Of a stretch of 64,000 bases of DNA, positions 44,373 to 62,240 are shown piece after piece; position 1 is the first letter of the stretch; every line of letters starts with the position of its first letter. The stretch lies in NCBI GenBank assembly GCA_007922195.1, contig ML682003.1, positions 6,827,952-6,891,951 of the forward strand, read 5' to 3'. This DNA comes from Podocnemis expansa (lineage: Eukaryota > Chordata > Testudines > Podocnemididae). The translations under genes were made by a program, and so were the position numbers. The notes beneath the pieces are model-generated. The model had not been told where the DNA came from. It saw only the letters and a list, made by a program, of their open reading frames with translations, and made no database searches.

Positions 44373-47300
44373 ATGCTGGTCTCAGACCCTTACCAGGGGC
44401 TGCTGGGTGCCTTGGGGCAGATGGTGACCCCAGAAGATCCTGGCTCCCACCCCCAACATTCTGGTATGGCCTGTGTCTGGGGACAGTCCCACTCAGGGGT
44501 CTCTTGCTGTTTAATCCTGGCTGGCTCTGCAAGCCCCTTATGGCAGGGGTCACATTTTCCGGGTCTGGCCAGGACCTGGGCACATTCCCTGAGCCACAGT
44601 AGCTGGTAGCAGTGAGACAACAGGTTGAGGCAGAAGCTGTCCCAAGCCAGCCAGGGACCCCACAGGGGCTGGTAATCCCCCCATCCCCTGATCCACGGCC
44701 CTGCTCTGACATTCCTGTGGAGCCCAGTCCCCTCCTTGCAGATGTGGGATGGAGTGGGGCTCTGGGCACACCCTCCCCCATCCGGGACACTGTGGAGTGT
44801 AGGGGCTGGCAAAGGACATCCCTTGACTCTCATTTTCTAATTGCAGGGGTCCCTCCACCCAGTGGGAGCTTGCTTCTGGGGGACACACTTTCCTGTGACG
44901 TGGCCCCAGGGCAGCATCTGCAGCCAGGTCAGGCAGGCTTTGGGTGCTGCAGCCAGAGCACCGGAGCTGGGCAACTAGAGCGAGATGCCTGCTGGGCCAA
45001 AGCCCGGCCAAATATAACCTGTACCCAGGCTCCGCAGCACCATGAAGAGGCAGCAGTGGACAGTGAGCGCAGGGCTGCCAAGGCATGCCCAGACCAAGCA
45101 GAGCTGCCCTGCGATCCTGGGGCACCATCATGCTCTACAGGCAGCCTGGACAGCTGTGGGTTCTCCACCGCCACTTCCTCCATCAGCACCCCCAGCCTCC
45201 AGGAGGGCAAAGCCCAAGAGGGAGACAGGGCTCTGGCTTTAGCCCTGGACTCAGGGGGCCTAGCCGAAGAGACCATCAGCTCCATGCTTGGCTGCGTCTC
45301 CATCAGCCCTGGGGCAGCTGCCCTGCCCCTCAGCATCGACAGGTCGCTCACCGCCAACAACACCGCCGCGCAACTGCTAGAGGACTTCCTGACCCAGAAG
45401 GTGCGAGTGAGGGACCTGGGTACCCCGTCTGCTGGCCCAGAGGGGGCTGGCCTCCCAAGGCAGGGGCACCCCACTGCCTCTGCCTCCCTGCAGCAGCTGC
45501 AGCACCACAAAGAGCACTTCCAGATGATTGTGGCCCACTTTGAGAGCACTACAGAGGCCTGCGTCCGGCAGGGAGAGCCATGCTGGCTGCGGGCCAGAGA
45601 GACCCCGCAAGACTGTGGGCTGGGGGGCAGGCCACATAGCAGCCACTGCAGGAGCTGGCCAGATGGGGACGGGTGTGAGTGCAAGAGCTGCAGGACACAT
45701 GATTGTGACACTGCCCCGAGGGACGCCAGGGACCATCGCTGCCACGCTGCAGGACATGGCTGCTGCACCATGGTTGAAGTTGTGGGCAGGCAATCTCATC
45801 GACACGAGGGCGAAGGCCAGAGCACAGTGTTTCACTGCCACTGCTGCAACCACTCCAGCCCCAGGCCAGGCTGGGAACCCTGGCACAATGGCAGAGGCAC
45901 TGTCAGCCAGGTGGCCAGGGTGGGCCAGGGGGAACAGGCCAGTGCATGCGAACAGTTCGAGACATGCCCTGGCAACTTGGCCCCTGCACCCCCCGCATGC
46001 CCCAGGGCCCAGCCGGTGCAGAGAGGGGTGCGCTCAAGTCATAGGGGCGTGTGGCTGGCTGCCTGTGACCCTGGTTCCAGGACCAGCAACACCAGCTCAG
46101 AGCACACCCCAGGGAGACCTTGTCAGGCCCCCAGGAGAGCTGCCTTAAGGGTCTGCCCCACAGACTGTGACGCCCCTCTCTGGCCTGCCAGGAGCTGCCT
46201 TTGGGAACTGGAGCCCAGCATGACCCCACAGATCCTCCAGGTAGATGGCAGGGGTATGTACAGCTCACATGCCCCCCACAGCTTCCCCTAAGAGTTTTGG
46301 CCCCTTCTCTTCCCCAGTCCCCCTTGCTGCAGGGCAGAGGACCCAGCTCCTCCCTGCACTCCTGAGCCACCAGCCAGGGAGCCAGTCCTGAATCCAGGCT
46401 GGCCTGAGGTCACTGCAGCAGTATGGAGGGACAGATGGCCACACGCTCTGGGGCCTGGCCGTGCAGCTGCCCCGGCCCCACCTGATCCAACTCTAATCAA
46501 TGACATCAGAGCCTGGGGCACATGACATCACAGTCACCACCATGGTGATGTCACGGGGCAGGGCTGAGGGTGCTCCAGGCCAGAGCTCTGGGGGCCGTAT
46601 GAGATGGGGTGGGGTGGGTGAGGCTGGTGCATGGTAACAACATGGGGTCACGATGCTCCCTCCCAGGACCCCAAACCACCCAGGCCATGCCTGCTCTGCT
46701 CTGCCCTCGACTTGCTGCCCAGCCCAGGCTAGAGCAGGGCAAGTGGGAGCTGCCATTGGGGATGAGGCCTGGCACCCCAGAGAGCAGGTCCTCAGCGCCT
46801 AGGGCGTGGGGAGGCTGCTGCATTCGGTGCAGGGCTCCCCAAGGTGCCAGCTGGCCCTGCCAGGTCTGGGGTACCAGGTACCCATCTGACTCCCACTGGC
46901 TTCACCTCCCTTTTCTCTCTTCCTTGGCTGCAGCCCAGCCCCAGGAATCCGCGCTGCAGAGACACGGACCCCAGCGAGAGCCCCGAAGATGACTGCACCT
47001 GTACCCACTACATGACAGGGACCCGGGGGACCCGGAGCTGGAACCACCCCTTGCTGGGCAGGGACTGGCGGGACTCGGAGTGGGGACAGGATGAAGAGGG
47101 GGGCAGGGAGCAGAGAAGAGACCTGGGATGGAAGTGGAGCAGAGATCGGGATGAGGTTTGGGGCAGGGACCAGAGATGGGTTGTGGGACAGGCCAGGGAC
47201 CTGCGGCAGAGGAGCAGGGGCAGGGGGCAAAGGAGGGCCGTGGAGGAGCACAGAGCCCAGCTCAGGGAGCAGCAGTGGGGCAGGGGCCCTGCAAACGGAG

Positions 47301-47490
47301 TGAGGCTCATTGCTGAGACCTTTGAGCAGAAAGCACAGCGGGAGGCTGCGAGAGCCAAGAGGGAGAGGAGGGCTCAAGAGCACAGGAGTCCAGGGGGCCC
47401 AGGCAGCTGGGCTGGGGAGCCCCGTGGCCCTGTGGGTCATTCCCAAGAGCCCAAAAGAGGCAGTGCCCTGGCCAAAGCCCCCATGTAGCA
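44373..47490 (+). CDS. Unrecognised candidate multi-exon gene
   Basis: A plus-strand frame stays open from 44,612 to 46,291, with plausible splice sites inside it. One exon could run 44,847-45,400 (acceptor TTTTCTAATTGCAG, donor AAG/GTGCGAGTG) and another 45,494-45,674 (acceptor CTGCCTCCCTGCAG, donor GTGAGT). The phases are compatible. Codons in 45,170-45,400 favour G/C in third position, and the peptide is of ordinary composition (SSISTPSLQEGK, SIDRSLTANNTAAQLLEDFL). The second exon gives a helix-like QLQHHKEHFQMIVAHFE. A further acceptor, CTTCCTTGGCTGCAG, ends near 46,934. An Arg/Glu/Gln-rich frame at 46,937-47,490 then ends in a coiled-coil-like FEQKAQREAARAKRERRAQEH. I do not recognise the family, and start and end are unknown. 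The minus strand is also open at 45,771-44,929, so GC-driven chance openness is not excluded. Confidence 0.35.
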
Positions 47491-48384
47491 AACTGCTCCC
47501 AGCCAGACTGTCGCCAGGGCCCCGCCAGCGAAGGGGGCAGGCACCTCAGCTCCTGGCTCTGACTGCAGGGTGGGGGAGATGGGTGTGGGGAAAGGGGCTG
47601 CAGGTCAGCAGGGGTGTAGGGAGCAGCAAGGGAGTAGGGGCCATGGGCAGGAAGCCCCAATGGCAATGCAAGGGCAAGGTGAAGATGATGGGGCACCCCA
47701 GGCACATTAAAATCCCCACTGAGCTAATGGCTGAGGAGTTGCTCTTTCCAGAAAGACCCTCCCCTCATCCCCAACTGCTCATCCCAGCCCCCAGCTTGGG
47801 CACCTTGATGTGCCCCCCAACCTGCCTGCTATCCTTTCTGCACAGGTGAGACCCCAGTCTGAGAGGGTCCCTCAGGCTGCAGGCCCCCAGGACTCAGTGG
47901 GTCCTCAGCAGGGTCCCTGCATTCAGAGCCTGCCAAAGACGTTGGCCCTTGGGAAGCAAGGCCGCAGCCCAGGCACAACACGGTCTCATTCCTCAGCTGG
48001 AATCCAGGAATTCGGGGCCTTCAGTCCGCCTGGAGTGAGAGTCCAGCGCCTGCCCCTTTAGGCAAAACTGCTGGGCTCCTCATCCCTGTCTCCACCCTCA
48101 GTTTTTGTTTCCCACTGCTGTCACTGCTTCTACATGCTCTTCCCTGGGTGGCCCAGCTGCACAGTTACCAGCAACAGATAGGCTCAACAGTCTTTCTAAG
48201 GCCACTACGTCCACATGGGACAGCTCTTACCAACCAGCCGTGGGGCCCTGCCCCAGAGGAGAAATTAACTCCTTCACACCCACCGGGAATGACAGAAAAT
48301 GAGTGGGGAAACCAAGCCGCCTTAGCCATTTTGAATCTCCCCATGCCTGCTCCCTGCATCCTTCACACAGCTTATGGGTCAAGA

Positions 48385-48860
48385 GGATACTTGGAGCCTT
48401 AGACCAGCTAGTCTGACCTGCACAGCACAGCTCAGGGAGCCCTCAGTGTCTTCTATACTGAGCATGGTAACTGGGATCTGACCAAAGCAGCCGACGGAAA
48501 GCCTCCCAAGCTTGACCTAGAGAGGAGACGTCACCGACGCCCCACATGACTGGTGCCAGTCATCCGATACTCACTGCTAAAAACACGTCTGATTTCCCAT
48601 TTCCAAGGCTGTGCTTTCACCTTCCGGCCAGTGGTCCTTGTTCTGCCCTTTGCTACTAGATTAACACCTCCGTGATGCTGAGGGTTTTCTCTGCAGGGAG
48701 ACACCCACATACTGTAATTAAAGCACCTCTCAGGCCTTGTGGGAGGCTAAAGAGGTTGAGACCCGTGAGCCTCACTGGCAGCATTTTCTTCAGCTCTCAC
48801 ATAGGTCTAGTGGCTTCTTTTTTGCCCACTCTGCAATTTCACAACATCCCTTTTCACACA
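48385..48860 (-). mobile_element. Old CR1/L3-like LINE remnant
   Basis: 'agaccagctagtctgacctgc' and the later 'cacctctcaggcc', 'ttgagacccgtgagcctcact' resemble the minus-strand 3' region of old CR1/L3 elements. Strongly diverged; boundaries are rough. Confidence 0.45.
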
Positions 48861-49518
48861 TAGGCCCCAGAACTTGACCTGTGGGGTGTCAGCAGTGGCC
48901 TGGCCAGTTCCAGACATCGAGCTAAAATCACGTCCCCTCTAGCCTGGCACCTTACACCCTGCTCAGGATATCCACACTCCACATTAACCCTTTTGTTGGA
49001 GCATCACACTGGGAGCTCATGAGAGCTGCTTGTCCACTCTGACCCCAAAGCCACTGCTGGCCTATGTACGGCCCCTGAGGCTGCAGGTCCCTGTAAGAGA
49101 AAGTAAAGATTTAGAATAAAAGGATTAGTAGAAATGGCAATAAGTGAGCCCAAAGGCCTAGGCAAAAACAGGCAAAAACAGGTGGCCTGAGCTGGACAAG
49201 TTGGCAGGAGTCAGGTTGTAAAAGTCAGACCTCACTGAGACTGGCAAGAAGCTGAAATCTGAGTGGAAAAGTATCTGAAAGGTAGGAGGTATGGGGTCAG
49301 CCTAGCATCAGAGAGATAAGAAGGGATGGTTTGGCCAAGACATGACACCTTGATGGATGTAGACATTTAGTGGTATGTGGACAAAATAAGGTAATAGATG
49401 GAATTAAGAAAGGGGTGCATGGACCAATCGAGGTAATTTTAAATATCAAAGAAAGTAGTTTTTGGTGCCAAAGGGGCCAAGCAAATGGTCCAAGCAGTGT
49501 ATAAAGGTAAGAGTCTGA
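48861..49518. other. Unassigned region
   Basis: No supported gene or repeat end. 49,090-49,500 is A/G-rich on the plus strand. Confidence 0.3.
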
Positions 49519-49905
49519 AGCTATGTCTACATCTGCAAACTTAGTTCAGACTTGTTAAGCTAACCCAAGGTTAGTTCAAACTAGCCTCCCGCTTCTGAGT
49601 TCGAACTAACTGCACGTTCTAATGTGAACTAATGCTCAGTTTGAACTAGAATACATAGTTAGTTCAAACGTCTAAATTCAAACTAAGCATTGGTCTGGGT
49701 CTTGGCCAGACTTAGAACTAAAGTTCAAATTAAGGCGGTTAGTCTGGACTAAGTGCTGGTACTAACTAGTTCGAACTAAGCTTTCCTTAGCTCAAACTAA
49801 GAAATTTCTTAGTTCAAACTAGGGAGAACCTAATGTGGCCATGGGCTAAATTAATCTGGAGTAAATCTCCTTAATCCAGACTAATTTGCCAGTGTAGACA
49901 TAGCC
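49519..49905. mobile_element. Foldback MITE (copy g), TTCGAAC type
   Basis: The ends are AGCTATGTCTACA on the left and the inverse of GGCTATGTCTACA on the right. A perfect 3-bp duplication TGA flanks them (49,516-49,518 and 49,906-49,908). The interior is of alternating TTAGTTCGAACTAA words, as at 28,300-28,650. 387 bp. Confidence 0.88.
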
Positions 49906-50240
49906 TGAGAGACCAGCTTTTGTGCAGCCAAGGAGGCAACAGACAGTCCAGCCATCAGTTGAACTGCCCCATTGCGTTGAGAGCACAAATGCTGAAGTCT
50001 ACCTGTTGATGCAGGTTGCTTACTGTTGTGCTATGCTGCGATAAAGCCTACCTAGCACCTTCATTTCTAAAAAGATCTGTGGTTGTAGTGGTTTCTTTGA
50101 TCGTGTTACCTCAAACTACCTGCATCAAGCTGCCCAGCACAGACATCTCTGGCATGTAGGGTACGACTAGCCTTTAGAGCACTCAGCTAACGAAGTCCCC
50201 GCTTGAGGTCTGAACCAGCTGTAGTCCTGAGGGAACATGT

Positions 50241-50255
50241 ATACAGAGAGAGAGA

Positions 50256-50300
<45 letters not shown>
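50241..50300. repeat. (GA)n(CA)n microsatellite
   Basis: A short GA run passes into about 25 CA units, ending at 50,300. The open frames across it are artefacts. Confidence 0.97.
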
Positions 50301-50302
<2 letters not shown>

Positions 50303-50329
50303 GTGCAAAACAGACAATTGGCATCAGAT

Positions 50330-50620
50330 GCACAACACTAACAAGATTGTCCCTGCCTGCCTCATTCCCAGATGCCAGACCTTGCATTTGGCTGTACTAA
50401 ATGCATTTTTTAATTGGCCCAGCTCACCAAGCAATTGGATCCTGATCCCTCTGGCTGTTTGTCATGTCCACCTGCTCGACCACTGCACCAACCCTTCTGC
50501 AAATCTGACCAGCCTCAATTGTGTCTGTTTTGCCAGATCACGGAGAAAAGTGCTGAAAAACATCAGGCCTGGACCCATCTTTGCAACACCAGGGAAGACC
50601 CACCCCAAGGTGATTTCGCT
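50330..50620 (-). mobile_element. Old CR1-like LINE 3' remnant
   Basis: 'ccagaccttgcatttggctg', 'aattggcccagctcacc' and 'caaatctgaccagcctcaat' resemble the RT C-terminal/3' part of CR1 on the minus strand, strongly diverged. Confidence 0.5.
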
Positions 50621-50639
50621 GAATGTTTGCTGGGTCAGC

Positions 50640-53600
50640 TAGCTAGCTCTCACTCCACAAAATAAGCAAGCTATTAGTCTCAAAGCAGTGCTAGCTTTAT
50701 ACTCACAAGCTTCTGTGGGATTTAGTCATCAGTTTGGATCTAGGGGATGGTAGTCTCATTTGGTACAGCTATGCTGTTACCTCATCAGCCAAATGGGTGA
50801 GCCCAGCACAGACCCAGTTAACCCCCTCCTGCTGCTGCAAGATAGGCCCCTAGTCCTGCTCCCTCACGAGCCAGCCACAGCCTCTGACACCCTCCTCACA
50901 TCTAGGATCCTGCTGCTCCTTGGCCTGTGCATAGCGCAGGCTGAACACTACCTGCTCTCCTTGGTGCAGTCAGTACAGGGCCCACCCTTGCCCCATGTCC
51001 TCAAAGGCAGGCTGCTAGCACATCACCCCAGGAAGATGCACTTAGGAACTCCTTCCTGTGAGGTACCCTCACTCACTTTTATTCCTCCCTCAGAAGCACA
51101 GCTGGGGTCCAGTTGCTCATATCAGCTGAAAATAGGTCAGAATCCCCCTTAATAGTTGGCTGTGTAGTCTGAGGTACATTCACACAAAACCTCTTGCTTT
51201 TTAGGACACAGAACCAGAGCTTATTTTAAAAGGGTAAAAATCTTTAATTAAAATGGATAGGAAACAGAGAGTTGCTTCTCTTGGAGTTAACTTAGGTAGT
51301 TACAGGGTAGTGGGAAGGGGTACATGTGCTCAGCACAGAGGAATCCAAAACCAAACCAAAACCAAAGAAATACCTTGACCGCATTTAGTTAAACATTCCC
51401 TGTTCTGCTGACGCCCGGTCAGTTACAAACTTGAGCCTCTCTTGAGCACGGATGTTGCTGGATCCTCCAGGTCTTTCTCCCAGGGCTCATCCTGATCCTT
51501 CCAGGAGCTCTGCTGCCACCAAACAGGCAGAGCTGCTGCGCCAATTCAAAACTCTGTTCTCTGTTTCTAATGGCTCCCCTGGGACCCACTGACTAGGGTA
51601 TGAACCCCTTCCTCCCCAAGGTTATTACCCATAGGGGCTGCAGGGATGTAAAAGAGTGAACTGACTCCCTGAGCACTATGAGGTTATGGGGCAGGGACTT
51701 GAGCAGTCCCTAAATGGAACCAAGCTTCTTCCCCGTGACTTTCTATGGTGTATGGGAAGGAAGGCAGGGAGAGGTGGTTCCCCTGGGAGGGGAGCCAGCT
51801 CTCTGCAGGCTCCCAGGCAGATGGGGCCACCTCCAACACAGGCCCCACTAAGCATGGTATCTGAGCTGCTCTGAGCCACTACCAAAGTCCCTCTTCTCTG
51901 AGGCTGTTGAACAGCAAGCCGCAATCTTGGCTGAGATGGGGGATGAGTCACTGCCAAATCACCTCCCCCCACACAAACAGACCTGCTTCTTCTAGCCCAG
52001 CTGCAGCCAGGGATGGAGGTTAGAAGCCCAGCAAGGCTAGTCCCCAAAGCACTTTCATATTCTAGTCCTGGGCTGGAGGAAGCATCTGATGGATGTGGAG
52101 GGGCTGCAAGGGGCAGGCTGGGTGAAGGAATAGCCATTCCCAGGTGCAGATACAGTATTGCTGGGGAGTGGCAGTAGGAGCCTCGTGTGACCCAGCAGCT
52201 GTTTTGGGCCACCCAGCAACAAGGTACAAGGGGAAGGACAAAAAGCTGCTGAGAAAGGTATGCACATTTTATTTCACCACAGCATGTGAGGTCTCCAATA
52301 AAAACCAGCATCAGGTTTGTCATCCTCCTGAATGTAAAACAGACACAGGCAGAATGTGTAAGGGTTAGGTCTGGATGCAGGACCTTGGGGGTCCAGGTTT
52401 GCTGCCCCCTGGAAAAAACAGCTCCTCTCTATCTGCTTGCACAGCCACAGCGACTGTGTGTGAACAGAAGGCAAGGGCAAACACTACAGGTAGAGAAAAA
52501 ACAGCATGCAGGAGAAGCTTCTAGAAAGGGGCAGCCCAGAAGAAAGGGGCCCCTGCTCAGACCAGCAGGGCAGAAGTGACATACTAGCCTCTCAGCCCTA
52601 GGAAGTAAGGACAGGGAGTAGCTCTTGGAGGAGTGGTTTCAGCTAGGTGTGCAGGAAAACAGCTGCAAAAAGATGCTGGTTGAAGGAGGGCTCTGGTTAG
52701 TTCATGCCCAGGACCACATGACAACTGTGGTACCTGTAATTACTCATTTCCAACAGCCTTACTTCTGTGCACTTGCATTTTGCAAATAAAGGGGTTCCTG
52801 TTTTCACTGTAAGAAAGGTCAGTGCCACATGCCCAGCCAAGGCCAGAGGACCTCACCAGGCACTCAAAGGTTGGCATGTGCCTGTTGCTAGTTAGCACAG
52901 AGCCAGTGGAGCCTGGCTGGCAGCACTAGGACTGCTAGATATGGGGAGGTTCAGAGCCTGTCCACTGCAGGCAGGAAGATGCTCCTTGCTAAAGACAGGT
53001 GGTGACAAGGTGCCCTGCTCCTGTCACATCCCACCTTGGAGACAGGGTGGTGCTGAGATGCATCCATCACCTAGGCCCAGGGGCTGCTGCAGGAAAGCCC
53101 AGCCAGGGAAGGACGAGGAGCCCAGTCCTCTGTACAGTCACTTTACTAGGGCAGCCTAGGTGTATGGCTTAGGGCAGAGTAGCACTGGACTGGGGCATGG
53201 GGACAGCATGCAGCTGTGCAGCAGGCCAGGCAGGAACCATGCCCAAAAGCTCCCCTCCACTGGGGTCTGGGCAGCTGAGCCAGGCTCACAGCACAACTGG
53301 TACAATATGGAGACAGTGGGGGCACATGGAGTGCCTGGACAGACTTCATCTCTACTCACCCCCCTATGCCCAGGCCCCATCAGGGCCCACCCACAAGCCC
53401 AGGACATAGGATTGACCCCTTTGTGCTACTAGCCCTGGCTGTGCAGGTGGGGATGGGAGGCAACTGTGCTCCTGGGCCCAGTCAGTGCAGGAGGGTCCCC
53501 TTGCTCCACAACCCATGTCCCCCAGTGTTTGGCAGTTGTGTGGGGGGCAGAGTCCCCTCTCCCACCCTACTCCTGCAGAAAGGGAGGCTAGCTATGGAGC

Positions 53601-53815
53601 AAGTGCCTCCTTGCCCATTACCTTGGGTGTCTAGCTGCCAAGAAGGCACAGCTCTATGAACCCTGGCCTCAAGGCCAGACATGGGGAAAGGATGGCAAAG
53701 CTGTCTCAGGGGTCCCAGCGCTGCTCCTTGAGGTCAGGTGGGCAAGCCTCACCCACATCTCCCACCCCTAGGGAGCCTGGAGCAGGAAAAGGAGAGTCTG
53801 GACCGGCACAGGTCT
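50640..53815. other. Mostly unassigned interval beyond the GRINA 3' end
   Basis: 50,640-50,780 carries a weak, decayed version of the Penelope-like repeat ('gctattagtctcaaagc', 'ggtacagctatgctgttacc'). 51,170-51,660 is A-rich then C/T-rich and could be an LTR on the minus strand, but no ends were fixed. The rest has only short frames without recognisable domains. 52,900-53,815 is unique-looking GC-rich sequence. Confidence 0.3.
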
Positions 53816-53831
53816 CACATCTAGACAGAGC

Positions 53832-53837
53832 TTTATT
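53832..53837 (-). terminator. GRINA: Poly(A) signal AATAAA, likely GRINA 3' end
   Basis: TTTATT on the plus strand gives AATAAA on the minus strand, about 920 bases after the GRINA stop codon at 54,758. The stretch between shows no other minus-strand AATAAA that I could see. Use by GRINA is inference. Confidence 0.55.
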
Positions 53838-54757
53838 AACAGCAGCAGCCAGTCACAAAGAGAACAACAGGGACCCGGCCTGGCCGCTGGGCTGCAGCCT
53901 GCGCCATGTGCTCGTAAGAGGGGAGCTGCTCACAATCTGCAGTGGCTCCCTGGACCAGCCATGCACAGGGCCTTGGGAAGCAGGTGCAAGGGTGCCAGGC
54001 TACATACCACCAACCAAGTGGGGACCCACAAGAACAGCTATAGGGCTCCCACTTTCCATGAAGCACTCCAGCTCATGCAGGCAGGTGCCAGAGGCTCCCA
54101 ACAGGGGCAGCCATCAGGAGGCACTGCCCAGCCAGCCATAGCTCTTGGCCAGGAGCTAAAGGAGGTCGTGCACTGAAGCTCTCTGTGGTCACTGCACAGG
54201 CTGAAGGCCAAGGCCTGCTCTGCCTGTGAGGCAGCCCTGCCCTAGAAAGCAACACCTGGGGCCGAAGACTACCTAGGGCCATTCACCAGTGGGAGGGTTG
54301 GACACAGCTGGCTAGTGACAAAAAACTGCTCCTGGCTCCCAGGGAGTCGGACATGTCGCCAGCAAGGATGGGGGCTGTCCGAGGAAGGGCAGTGGGAGCA
54401 GCGAGTTTTTATCTACAGCCAGGCAGAAACAAGATGTGGTGCAGACTAGAGCAATTTAAATACACCCTTCCTCAGCCCACGTGCACAGGCAGCCCTGTGT
54501 CAGAGTCCCTCAGCTCAGGACAGCACAGGCAGGTCCTTCCAAAGTCCCTGCAGCACCACTGTCTTCCCCAAAGAGCTGGCAAGGGGACCATGGTTAAAAG
54601 AACTAGAACATGAGAACCAACAACAGGATGCCATGAAAACATCAAACCAAATGGCTACAGGGGAGCAGGGCTGAGGTGGGGGCAGTGACATGAGTGAGGT
54701 GGGGCTGGCACAGGGGCAGGAGGTTACCCTACTCTCCGCAGCAGCTGGTGGGGGATG

Positions 54758-60633
<5,876 letters not shown>

Positions 60634-61799
60634 TCACTGCTGCCTTAGTGCTGAGAAGAAGACATAAGGGGGTGGAGGATTAGAAGTTTTGCTCCTCAGC
60701 CTCCCCCCAAACACCAACCAGGCACAGCCCTAGGGGCCCCCCGAAAGCCCAGCCTCCCAAGCTGACTGGTCCTTTCCAGAGCAGACAGGAGACACACTGA
60801 CCTCCCCATGGCTAGAAAGGGGAATTAGTCAGCTGTCTACTTCTGCTATTGGGCAATGACCCGTCAAGCTGTGTTTCCAGCATGAGGCCAAGTGGCACGC
60901 ACAACACTCCTCCCAGGAGCAGGGGGAAGTCAGGGCCCTTGCCACAGTGCCAGTTCTACTGCAGAGGGGCTAGGCTTAAGAAGCTCGGTAGATCAGGATG
61001 GGGTTGGAGGGTCAGTTCCCAGTTCTGGTCCTGAATTCTGGGGCAAGTGTCTGCACCCCCGTTCCTGGTCAGCCTGCACCTCCCAGGAGTGGAAGACAAA
61101 CCTGAGGTCTTGGAGGCTCAGATATGGCAGTGGGAGCCACAGAACAGCCACGGGCCTCTCCCTCCTAGTGGCAAGGACAGAGATGTGGACAACCTGGACA
61201 CGGCAGGTGCATCCCCAGACATTGACAGCACCCAGCATGTCCAGAAGGGTCCTGCCCACCCCATATCTACCAAATACCCTCCCCTCCAATCTTGCAGCTC
61301 CAGAATGGCCCACACCACTCCCCAGTCCACAGGGACCCTCTGGTGGAGGCACCACTTGCCGGGCTAACCCTGAAGAGCCTGGCACACCAGCTGCACGCTG
61401 GGGAGGGGCCCAGCCACGTCCCAGCTCTGGAGCTACCCCCGTCCCTATCTGGCACCGGTCAAGCACCGCAGCAACCTGGATCTCAGGGTCAGTCACAGCT
61501 CTTTGGGGGTCAGGCAAGGGGAACACGCCACATTTGCCAGGCCCCCCCAGCTCAGGCTGGGGGCTTTCCACACGGAGGTGGTGCTGTGCCCATGCCACCC
61601 TTCACACAGCCCCATCTCCACCCCAGGACACCAGCTGTGCACTCCCTTGCTCTCTGGAGCCATCTGCCACGTCCCCCTTTCCCACGCCATGGGATGCAGC
61701 ATCAGGTGCCCTGGGAGCCCCTCTCTGAGGCCAGGCATCTCCCAGCCTGCCCCCCCCCCCGGATCCCTCCCAGGCCTTGCACCCAGGGCCCATCCTGCT

Positions 61800-62240
61800 C
61801 CTCTCCCTGACCCCGGTGCCCCCCAGCAGCTGCCCACCCGGGATGCTGGCCCTGCCCCAGGCCCTCTGTCCCTCAGGGGAGCCGCTGCTAGGGAGCAGGC
61901 TGGCCCAGTGCTCAGGCTCCGTCGCCACGGCAACAAGGGCCTAGCGCCAGCTTTCCACCCCTGGCACCTGCTGGATTAGGCCATGGCAGAGCCCGCCCTT
62001 CAGGACCCCTGCCAGCATCCTGCTCACATGGGGGGAGCTGGGATGGGGAAGGGGGAGGCGACTCCCTCAGCACCCAGCTCAGCCCCTTCTCCAAAGCAGG
62101 CACCCCAAGACTCAGGTCTGCCTCCTGCATCCTAGCCCAGGGCACTGCCTGCCTCTCCCTGCCCCCCCCCCGCCTTGCCCGGCGGGAAAGGGGTCGCCCG
62201 GCACCTTATCAGGAGGGGCAGCAGCCATGAGCGAAGCAGC
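61800..62240 (-). promoter_or_regulatory. GRINA: Possible GRINA promoter / CpG-enriched segment
   Basis: CpG-containing GC-rich words cluster around 61,918-61,950 and 62,160-62,215, about 1.2-1.6 kb upstream of the GRINA ATG. This is where a noncoding first exon would be expected. No TATA box or transcript start can be assigned from sequence alone. Upstream of 62,240 the sequence becomes AT-richer. Confidence 0.35.
61921..61934. promoter_or_regulatory. X-box-like palindrome (RFX site)
   Basis: GTCGCC-AC-GGCAAC, read on the other strand as GTTGCC-GT-GGCGAC, is a near-palindromic match to the RFX-family X-box. It sits in the GC-rich segment upstream of GRINA. Binding is unproven. Confidence 0.45.

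Noticed and set aside
44929..45771. 280-codon minus-strand frame opposite the candidate gene
   Set aside because: No minus-strand splice sites of comparable quality. Its openness mirrors the plus-strand coding-like codon pattern in GC-rich DNA.
50187..50400. Two frames with poly-Thr-His or poly-Cys-Val runs
   Set aside because: Translation of the (CA)n microsatellite.
61503..61979. 158-codon plus-strand frame upstream of GRINA
   Set aside because: Both strands are open because of GC content; no domain or convincing splice sites.
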